A stretch of 7,104 bases of DNA from Bryobacterales bacterium (GTDB taxonomy: Bacteria; Acidobacteriota; Terriglobia; Bryobacterales; Bryobacteraceae): positions 1 through 7,104 of the forward strand of contig DOZZ01000023.1 in the NCBI GenBank assembly GCA_003517725.1, given 5' to 3'. The position numbers and the translations under genes are program-made. The notes below the pieces were generated by a model. It made no database searches. It was given only the letters and a program-made list of their open reading frames with translations, and had not been told where the DNA came from. Below, one piece after another: positions 1 through 5,212 of the stretch. The number at the start of each line of letters is the position of its first letter. Position 1 is the first letter of the stretch.

Positions 1-384
1 AAAGCCGAGGCCGAAGCTATCGCCGCCGCGGCGCCCGGCTCTCTCATCGTGCGCCTGCCGCTGCTGTACGGGCCCGAATTCGCGGCGAAGCTCCGGACCG
101 GCGAAGAAGTCACGTTGGACGACACCGCGCTGCGCCAGCCCACGCACGTCGACGATGTCGCCGAGATATTAGCCAGGCTGGTGGACACCAACGTCACCGG
201 CATCCTCCACGTGGCGGCTAACAAGGGCACGACGAAATACCAATGGGCCCTGCGCCATGCCCCCGACGCCTCGAAGATCCACCGCGCCCCGCCAGTTCCC
301 AACCGCCCACTGGGATCGTGGCTCTCAACGGACAAGCTGGAAAGCCTACAGCTGGGAGTGCGGCTTAGAACCTTCGATGAATAG
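1..384 (+). CDS. RmlD-like dTDP-4-dehydrorhamnose reductase / SDR family protein, C-terminal part (5' end outside window)
   Basis: This is the last 127 codons of a gene that begins upstream of the window; the frame is open from base 1 to the TAG at 382-384. The visible part reads like the C-terminal substrate-binding half of RmlD-type extended short-chain dehydrogenases. Its first residues, KAEAEA, resemble the stretch after the catalytic Tyr of YxxxK, so Lys1 may be the catalytic lysine. Then come VRLPLLYGPEF (residues 17-27, family R-x-x-x-x-YG), QPTHVDDVAEI (46-56, family PT-V-DlA), GILHVAANKGTTKYQWA (67-83) and PNRPLGSWLSTDKL (100-113, family RP-x-x-S-x-L-x-x-x-K-L). RmlD reduces dTDP-4-keto-rhamnose with NADPH in the cytoplasm during cell-surface sugar synthesis. 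The substrate cannot be fixed from a fragment, and a general NAD-dependent epimerase/reductase is equally possible. A GTG at 49 could be mistaken for a start, but the homology begins upstream of it. It converges on the next gene with 2 nt between stops. Confidence 0.8.
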   Translation, partial: KAEAEAIAAAAPGSLIVRLPLLYGPEFAAKLRTGEEVTLDDTALRQPTHVDDVAEILARLVDTNVTGILHVAANKGTTKYQWALRHAPDASKIHRAPPVPNRPLGSWLSTDKLESLQLGVRLRTFDE

Positions 385-386
385 CG

Positions 387-836
387 CTACTTGATTTTGG
401 CGGTCTGAGAACGCACCACTTGCCACTTGCCGTCGCGTTTCGCGAACACGTCCATCCACACCCATTTGCCGCTGCTATCTTTGCCTTTGTATGTGCTTTT
501 TTCGGTGTCGCTGCCCTGGACGACACCGACTGAGCCGATCACCTTGACACTCATAGGTCCAAATTCAAACGTCTCAATCTTGGACTTGCCGGACTTTACA
601 TCGTCCAGATAACCCTGTTTGGTTTGCTTGACGCCGTCCGGGCCCAGTCCCGCCCAGTCGTCGGCAATCATCGGGGAAAGCTTGTCTATGTCAACGGCCT
701 TCATCGCGTCGAGCCAATCGTGTTCCATCTGTTTGAGGGTGTCGGAAACGCTGGCGGCCGCGGCCTTCTTTTCCTGCCCGTAGACCGGGCCGAAACACGC
801 AAATGCAAGTAAAACTAAACCCGCGATCGTTCTCAT
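387..836 (-). CDS. Exported DUF4440 / SnoaL-like (NTF2-fold) small protein
   Basis: The protein has 149 residues. The N-terminus is a clear Sec signal peptide: MRT, a hydrophobic core at residues 4-19, and probable cleavage after VYG (residue 20). The remainder matches the DUF4440 pattern of the NTF2/SnoaL-like fold: a helix with EHDWLDAMKAVDIDKLSPMIADDW (residues 38-61, in two overlapping family motifs), PDGVKQTKQGYLDD (66-79), a strand region with VKVIGSVGVVQGSD (97-110), and the closing WVWMDVFAKRDGKWQVVRSQ (125-144). Members are small cone-shaped proteins; some are isomerases or cyclases, but most exported ones have no assigned substrate, and none can be assigned here. The frame is open to 887, but the ATG at 836 has an AAGGAG 8 nt upstream and starts the signal peptide exactly, so it is preferred over the ATG at 887. 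It lies 117 nt downstream of the oxidoreductase on the same strand. Confidence 0.85.
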   Translation of the reverse strand: MRTIAGLVLLAFACFGPVYGQEKKAAAASVSDTLKQMEHDWLDAMKAVDIDKLSPMIADDWAGLGPDGVKQTKQGYLDDVKSGKSKIETFEFGPMSVKVIGSVGVVQGSDTEKSTYKGKDSSGKWVWMDVFAKRDGKWQVVRSQTAKIK

Positions 837-844
837 GGAAAATT

Positions 845-850
845 CTCCTT
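845..850 (-). promoter_or_regulatory. Strong Shine-Dalgarno (AAGGAG) for the DUF4440 gene
   Basis: The minus strand reads AAGGAG, then 8 nt, then ATG at 836. This is near-ideal spacing and decides the start, ruling out the 17-codon extension to the upstream in-frame ATG at 887. Confidence 0.8.
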
Positions 851-876
851 GTTGACTGACGTCCCATTTACCGTAC

Positions 877-888
877 TGCAATTGCAAT
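877..888. promoter_or_regulatory. Overlapping perfect palindromes (TGCAATTGCA / ATTGCAAT) upstream of the DUF4440 gene
   Basis: Bases 877-886 read TGCAATTGCA, a perfect 10-bp palindrome, and 881-888 read ATTGCAAT, a second palindrome overlapping it by six bases. They lie 41-52 nt upstream of the DUF4440 start, in the 117-nt gap after the oxidoreductase (837-953). An operator for a dimeric regulator would fit this position and shape, but no regulator is visible in the window and no convincing -10/-35 pair is seen in the gap. The rest of the gap shows no terminator-like hairpin with a T-tract. Confidence 0.2.
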
Positions 889-953
889 CGGTTGGGAAGG
901 AAAATCTTATTTCAAATGACTGCGGTCCATGCCAGGGCTGTGGTCGCGGAGGT

Positions 954-1967
954 TCACCCGACCTTTACTTTTTCCCCTGCACGGCAAGACCGGTAGATTG
1001 CTTCCACCACCTCGAGCGCCGCCAGGCCTTCCTCGCCCGCAACCGCCGGCTTGCGCCGATCCCGTATGGCTTGTCCAAAATCGCGAAACTGCCGCTCGAA
1101 GGATTCCAGCGAGATCGCCATCGGGTCCGACGACCCCGACGCCACGCTCGAGGACAGTGGCGCCGGCTCACCGGCATCGTCCCGTACATCCCACACAGTC
1201 AGCCGGTCGCCCGCAATCACAGCCGTGCCCTTAGTGCCGTGGATCTCGGTGCGTTCCGTGTAACCCGGCCAGATCGCGGTTGAGGCCTGGATCACACCGG
1301 TCGCCCCGTTGCTATACCGCACCACCGCGCTCACCACATCCTCCGACTCAATCGCATGGAGCGCGCCCAGCTGCCAGTATGCGAAGACTTCGTCGAGGGG
1401 CCCGGCAAACCAGCGCAGCAGGTCCACTTGATGAATGGCCTGGTTGATCAGCGCGCCGCCGCCTTCCACGGCCCAACTGCCCTTGATCGGCCGGCTGTAG
1501 TACTCGGCGGACCGATGCCACTTGACGTAGCAATCGCACTGCAGCAGACGCCCCAGACGGCCCGCGCGAATAGCCTCGATCAAAAACAGGCTGGCGTCGT
1601 CGAAGCGGTGCTGGCTGGCCACGCCCAGCAGAATGCCCGCGTCCGCCGCGATGCGCAGCATCTCGCGCGCCGTGGCTGTATCGATCGCCATCGGCTTCTG
1701 CACCTGTATGTGCCGCCCCAGCGAGGCGCACAAGCGCAGCGGCTCAATCCGGAAGTCGGGAAAGGTACAGACGTCGACGAAATCGAGACCCGGGTAGCGG
1801 CACACATCCTCCCACGCCGGCACGAACTCGGCGCCATATTGCCGCGCGAACTCCTGCCCTTTGGAGGCGGTCTTGTTGGTGCAGACCGCCACCGTATAGC
1901 CGATGTTGCGATAAGCCTGAGCGTGCTTGTGCGAGATGGCGCCGGTCCCGATAATTCCAACTTTCAA
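954..1967 (-). CDS. Gfo/Idh/MocA family NAD(P)-dependent oxidoreductase
   Basis: The protein has 337 residues, normal for this family of cytoplasmic sugar, inositol and related dehydrogenases. The N-terminal Rossmann domain opens with MKVGIIGTGAISHKHAQAY (residues 1-19, GxGxxA/G dinucleotide loop). The conserved lysine is in HIQVQKPMAID (86-96), where the usual EKP is QKP (Q90, K91, P92). The C-terminal domain holds the substrate-site motif GGGALINQAIHQVDLLRWFAG (169-189), with H179 in the catalytic position and N175 where inositol dehydrogenase-type enzymes have Asp. A later strand has EIHGTKGTAVI (241-251). The TTG start at 1967 is chosen because GGAGG lies 8 nt upstream and the protein then begins exactly at the Rossmann strand; the open frame continues to 2111 only by crossing the divergent gene. 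The substrate is unknown, and neighbours do not indicate a pathway. Cofactor NAD versus NADP cannot be settled by eye. Confidence 0.9.
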   Translation of the reverse strand: MKVGIIGTGAISHKHAQAYRNIGYTVAVCTNKTASKGQEFARQYGAEFVPAWEDVCRYPGLDFVDVCTFPDFRIEPLRLCASLGRHIQVQKPMAIDTATAREMLRIAADAGILLGVASQHRFDDASLFLIEAIRAGRLGRLLQCDCYVKWHRSAEYYSRPIKGSWAVEGGGALINQAIHQVDLLRWFAGPLDEVFAYWQLGALHAIESEDVVSAVVRYSNGATGVIQASTAIWPGYTERTEIHGTKGTAVIAGDRLTVWDVRDDAGEPAPLSSSVASGSSDPMAISLESFERQFRDFGQAIRDRRKPAVAGEEGLAALEVVEAIYRSCRAGEKVKVG

Positions 1968-1992
1968 AAGAAAAACCTCCGAGGTAATTATA
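1968..1992. promoter_or_regulatory. 25-nt divergent intergenic region with two mirrored Shine-Dalgarno sites
   Basis: This is all the DNA between the TTG start of the oxidoreductase (1967, minus) and the ATG of the SurA-like gene (1993, plus). The core reads CCTCCGAGGT at 1976-1985. The minus strand gives GGAGG (1980 down to 1976), 8 nt before TTG; the plus strand gives GAGGT (1981-1985), 7 nt before ATG. CCTC-C-GAGG (1976-1984) is thus an inverted repeat made of the two ribosome binding sites. Next to it ATTATAAT (1987-1994) is a perfect palindrome and gives a TATAAT on the minus strand at 1987-1992, a possible -10 for the oxidoreductase, but no good -35 stands 16-18 nt further upstream. The SD assignments are firm; promoter positions are not. 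Confidence 0.7.
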
Positions 1993-3027
1993 ATGGGCTG
2001 GTCGATGCTAATTCGTTTAGGATGCGTGGTGCTTGCGAGCGCCCTGTTGTTGAGTTGCGGACGGGGCACTTCCACCGACGTCGCCGCCACCGTAAACGGC
2101 CGCCCCATCACCTATGCCGACCTGGACCGCATGTTCAAAACGCGGATGGTCGCGGGGGCCGAAAATGCCAGCGACGACCAGGTGCAGATCCAGCGCCTCG
2201 ACGTGTTGCGCACCATGATCGACAACGAGATCATGCTGCAGCGTGCCGAAAAAATGGGCTTAATGGCGACCGATTCCGAACTGGAATCGAAGCTGACGGA
2301 GATCAAGTCGCCCTACACCAAGGAAGAGTTCGACCGCCAGCTGAAGAGCCGCAACGTCACGCTCGAAGAGTTTCGCGCGCAACTGCGGCGCGACCTGAGC
2401 CTGCAGAAGCTGATCAACAAAGACATCACCTCGAAGATCAATATCACCGACGCCGACGTCTCGAACTTTTACGCGGCCAACAAAAAGAGCTTCGACTTTC
2501 CCGAGCCCCGCCTGCACCTGGCGCAGATTGTCGTAACCTCCACGGGCGATTCGGCGGTGCGCAACCTCAAAAACGACAAGGCGCAAAACGACGAACAGGC
2601 CAAGCGCAAGATCGCCTCCATTGAAGCGCACCTGAAGCAGGGCGAAGACTTCGCCAGCCTGGCGCAAAACTATTCCGAAGACCAGAACACCGCGCCCTCG
2701 GGCGGCGACCTGGGCGCGCTGGGCGAATCCGCCTTCGAGAACAATCCCGACCTGAAGAAACTGGTGTTGGGCATGAACGCCGGCGAGATCTCGCCGATCC
2801 TGCACAACCAGGACGGCTACCGCATCTTGAAGATGATCTCCAAAGAGCCGGCCGGCCAGCACGAGCTGTCCGACCCGCGCGTGCAACAGCAGATTCGCGA
2901 GATCCTTCTAAATCGCAAAGACCAGCTTTTGAAGTTTGCCTACTCCGAAGTCGCGCGCAACGAAGCTAAGGTGGTAAACAACCTGGCCAAAAAGGTCGCC
3001 GACAGCATGGGCAAATCGGGCAAATAG
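1993..3027 (+). CDS. SurA-like periplasmic peptidyl-prolyl isomerase/chaperone, predicted lipoprotein
   Basis: The protein has 344 residues. The N-terminus is a lipoprotein signal: R8, a hydrophobic core at 9-20 and lipobox L19-L20-S21-C22, so the mature protein would be lipid-anchored at Cys22. Residues about 29-165 fit a SurA-N/PpiC N-terminal chaperone region, opening with VATVNGRPITYADLD-type sequence (near residues 30-45), followed by long helices. Residues about 172-283 fit a parvulin domain: LHLAQIVV (174-181), GEDFASLAQNYSED (217-230), GGDLGALG (237-244), LKKLVLGMNAGEIS (254-267) and GYRILKM (275-281). The helical tail at 284-344 probably packs against the N-domain. Such proteins hold or fold outer-membrane clients in the periplasm. 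The usual parvulin histidines are Q178 and R277 here, so isomerase activity is doubtful. The ATG at 1993 has GAGGT 7 nt upstream; the open frame back to 1927 lies within the divergent gene. PrsA/PpiC-type lipoprotein foldase is the alternative name. Confidence 0.87.
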   Translation: MGWSMLIRLGCVVLASALLLSCGRGTSTDVAATVNGRPITYADLDRMFKTRMVAGAENASDDQVQIQRLDVLRTMIDNEIMLQRAEKMGLMATDSELESKLTEIKSPYTKEEFDRQLKSRNVTLEEFRAQLRRDLSLQKLINKDITSKINITDADVSNFYAANKKSFDFPEPRLHLAQIVVTSTGDSAVRNLKNDKAQNDEQAKRKIASIEAHLKQGEDFASLAQNYSEDQNTAPSGGDLGALGESAFENNPDLKKLVLGMNAGEISPILHNQDGYRILKMISKEPAGQHELSDPRVQQQIREILLNRKDQLLKFAYSEVARNEAKVVNNLAKKVADSMGKSGK

Positions 3028-3029
3028 TT

Positions 3030-5204
3030 CTAGCGCACCACCAGCTTGTCGACCGCCGCGTTATCCGCGTCGTCGGTCACCCGCACCGCCAGCGTATGTT
3101 CGCCCGGCGTCACCGTCACGTCCAACGCATATTCCAACTTCAGGGAATCCGATAATTTTCCCTCCGGATCCACGAGCAGCCAATCGCCGCCATCGACCGC
3201 GTACTCCGCGCGCTTCACCACGCTTAAAGCGTCTTCGGCGTGCCACCGGAACTGCATGCCGTCGCGAGTCCGCGTGCCGCGCAGTCCCGTAATCCGCGGC
3301 GGTGTGTTGTCGATCGTGAAAAGCGCACTAATAGTTTCGCCGGTCAGCGCATCCGCCCGCGTATTGCCCGGCTGGTCAGAAGCCACTACGCGCAGGCGGT
3401 ATTCGCCATCCGGAAAAGCCGTGGAGTCGAAGCTGTAGTGCCGGTCGCCGATCTGATCTTTGAGCGGCTTCCAGGTCTGCTCGCCAGCGCCGCGAATCGA
3501 CACCACGAAGCTCAGCGGATCGCCATTCTCGTCAGTCGCGGTCCACCGCGCGCCGATCCAGCCTTTGGCATAGGCCAACGACGAAAGTCCCGTGTCGAGC
3601 CCGGTTCCGGACGCAGTCGCGCGCCTTCCGATGGCCGGCAGATTCAGCGCCGCCGGAGAGCGGGGCGTCGTGGGCGCCGGCGTAACCGCGGGAAATTTGT
3701 AGTTGGCCGGTGTGATCTCGATGTCCTCGACTACCGGCGCGATGTTCTGCATCAGATACGCCAGCTCCACCGAATCAAGATCCGGCGAAGTTCGATCCGG
3801 CGCGGCCTTCAGCGTGACCCGCGCCTGCGCAAAGCGCGCGGCGGGCGCATTTGTGCGGCCTCCCAGCTTCCCGCTTACGGGCGCGGACCACGGGCTCCAC
3901 TCGCGGCTGGGCCGGTCCAGGTTGCCGCTGCGCGTCTGCACTTCCATGGTTCCGCCTCGCGCGTCGCCGTAGGCCACCACGCGGCCCCAGCTCGAGAACG
4001 CCCCGGAATCGAAGACGTCGCTCTCCCACGTCCCCTGTTTTTCCAGCTGCGGGCCAATCCGGTACACTTTGCCAACGTTGCCCGTGGCTCCAATCCACTG
4101 GCCCTTACCGGCCGGCGCGAGCGCCAGAATCTGGCTTGAGGGCAGTGTCAGCAGCACCGTCGAGCGCGTCGGCGAATCGATGCGCACCAACGCGCCGCGA
4201 TTGCCGGTGGCGGCCACGGGCAGCCCTTCCTCGTCGATGCTGAGCGCGTACACCACATCGCGCGAACTGCTCCACAGCCGCGTCGGGTATCCGTTCTTTT
4301 GAATGCGGTAAATGTCCGATCCGCCGGAGATCGGAGCCTGATGTGGGGCCGGCGCCGTCTCCGCCGCGGGGCGCGGAGGCGGCGCGCCCGTCGTGGCGCT
4401 CATGGCCGCCGTTGACGTTGTGGCCGCCGGGTGTTCCGGCTGTAGGCTTACCGCGCCCGGCCCGCCCGCCGCCGCCGCGTACAGCGATCCATCCGGCCCT
4501 AGCGCCAGCGCCGTCACCTCATGCTTCGGCATCTGGTACATCACGAACCCTTCACCCTTCGGACTCACGCGGATCACCAGACCGCTCGGGTCGGTGCCGG
4601 CGTAAACCACGTCCTTACCGAGCGCCAGCGAGCGCACGTGGCTGTCATCGCTCTTGAAAAAGACCGAGCCCCGCCCATCCGGCGTCACCCGGTGAATTTC
4701 CCCGTGGTCGCCCGTCGCCACGAATAGGTTGCCGGCGGCATCAAACGCCATGGCCCAAATATATTTCTGCCGCGGATTGTAGAACTCAATCGGTTTCCCG
4801 CTGGCCGTAATGCGATAAATTCGCCCGTCCGGAGCCGTCGCGGCGAACACCTCATCGCGGCTGTTGATGGCCAGCGCATGCACTTCGAGGGCATCGAATT
4901 GCGCCGCCACGGAACTCTTGCCGCCATCGATCCGGAACACCTTCGCGCCCGGGCCGCCGGCGGCATACACCACGCCTTTTGAATCGCGCGCCAAAGCCCA
5001 CAGGTACGCTGCCGGCGCGTCAAAAATTTCGCGCGATACGGGCGCCAGCGTCAGCCGGCCATCGCTGCGGATCGCCAGGCCATGCAGATCGCCCTTTTCA
5101 AACTCGGCTGCGGTCGATTGCACCCAGGTTCGCGTGCTGCCCGCCAGACACAGCATCGGCGTCACAGCCGCGAAAACGGCTAAACTATTCCAAATCAGCT
5201 TCAT
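3030..5204 (-). CDS. Large secreted seven-repeat beta-propeller protein with Ig/FN3-like C-terminal modules
   Basis: The protein has 724 residues and no function I recognise. A Sec signal peptide covers about residues 1-22 (K2, hydrophobic 8-20, probable cleavage near LAG). Seven similar units follow, each with a hydrophobic A-L/M-A strand, a D/G turn and a closing Y/F/V-R-I/V strand: 67-93, 107-136, 148-177, 189-217, 229-305, 317-346 and 358-384. This suggests a seven-bladed NHL/WD40/YVTN-type propeller. Unit five is split by a Pro/Ala/Thr-rich insert (about 251-295). A beta-rich segment follows at about 391-484, with RSGNLDRPSREWSPWS (425-440); then a proline-rich linker (about 503-530) and two Ig/FN3-like modules (about 547-632 and 633-724; the second opens with IDNTPPRI). 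No catalytic motif is visible, so binding or scaffolding is likely. The start lies 8 nt after the S55 gene's stop and has no Shine-Dalgarno, so translational coupling is probable. Confidence 0.85.
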   Translation of the reverse strand: MKLIWNSLAVFAAVTPMLCLAGSTRTWVQSTAAEFEKGDLHGLAIRSDGRLTLAPVSREIFDAPAAYLWALARDSKGVVYAAGGPGAKVFRIDGGKSSVAAQFDALEVHALAINSRDEVFAATAPDGRIYRITASGKPIEFYNPRQKYIWAMAFDAAGNLFVATGDHGEIHRVTPDGRGSVFFKSDDSHVRSLALGKDVVYAGTDPSGLVIRVSPKGEGFVMYQMPKHEVTALALGPDGSLYAAAAGGPGAVSLQPEHPAATTSTAAMSATTGAPPPRPAAETAPAPHQAPISGGSDIYRIQKNGYPTRLWSSSRDVVYALSIDEEGLPVAATGNRGALVRIDSPTRSTVLLTLPSSQILALAPAGKGQWIGATGNVGKVYRIGPQLEKQGTWESDVFDSGAFSSWGRVVAYGDARGGTMEVQTRSGNLDRPSREWSPWSAPVSGKLGGRTNAPAARFAQARVTLKAAPDRTSPDLDSVELAYLMQNIAPVVEDIEITPANYKFPAVTPAPTTPRSPAALNLPAIGRRATASGTGLDTGLSSLAYAKGWIGARWTATDENGDPLSFVVSIRGAGEQTWKPLKDQIGDRHYSFDSTAFPDGEYRLRVVASDQPGNTRADALTGETISALFTIDNTPPRITGLRGTRTRDGMQFRWHAEDALSVVKRAEYAVDGGDWLLVDPEGKLSDSLKLEYALDVTVTPGEHTLAVRVTDDADNAAVDKLVVR
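4320..4454 (-). repeat. Low-complexity Pro/Ala/Thr-rich segment inside the propeller gene
   Basis: This stretch encodes about residues 251-295 of the propeller protein. It is dominated by Ala, Pro, Thr and Ser, with runs such as PPPRPAAETAPAPHQAP (275-291), and interrupts an otherwise regular blade between LYAAAAGGPG (241-250) and SDIYRI (296-301). It looks like a disordered loop expanded from a blade hairpin. There is no exact tandem DNA repeat. Confidence 0.6.
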
Positions 5205-5212
5205 GAAAGTTA

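Noticed and set aside
837..887. A 17-residue N-terminal extension of the DUF4440 protein to the ATG at 887
   Set aside because: It would bury the signal peptide behind a polar stretch and include the AAGGAG ribosome binding site in the coding sequence.
918..953. Possible hairpin terminator after the oxidoreductase (minus-strand CCACAGCCCTGGCATGG)
   Set aside because: Only three outer pairs form before mismatches, the GCC/GGC core leaves a two-base loop, and no T-tract follows directly.
1989..1994. TATAAT on the plus strand as a -10 box for the SurA-like gene
   Set aside because: It overlaps the ATG at 1993, so transcription would start inside the gene; it is a by-product of the ATTATAAT palindrome.
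1968..2111. A 48-residue N-terminal extension of the oxidoreductase to an ATG at 2111
   Set aside because: The extension lies in the coding start of the divergent gene and precedes the Rossmann strand; TTG at 1967 has GGAGG at ideal spacing.
1356..2624. A 422-codon plus-strand open frame running antisense to the oxidoreductase and across the start of the SurA-like gene
   Set aside because: It crosses two well-supported genes in another frame, is rich in Arg, His, Gln and Pro as GC-rich shadow frames are, and has no recognisable domain.
2260..2886. A 208-codon minus-strand open frame opposite the SurA-like gene
   Set aside because: The plus-strand frame has a lipobox, SurA-N and parvulin motifs; the antisense translation is Val/Gly/Leu/Arg-rich shadow sequence.
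3240..4139. A 299-codon plus-strand open frame opposite the propeller gene
   Set aside because: Very Arg- and Ala-rich translation with no domain, fully inside the well-supported propeller gene.
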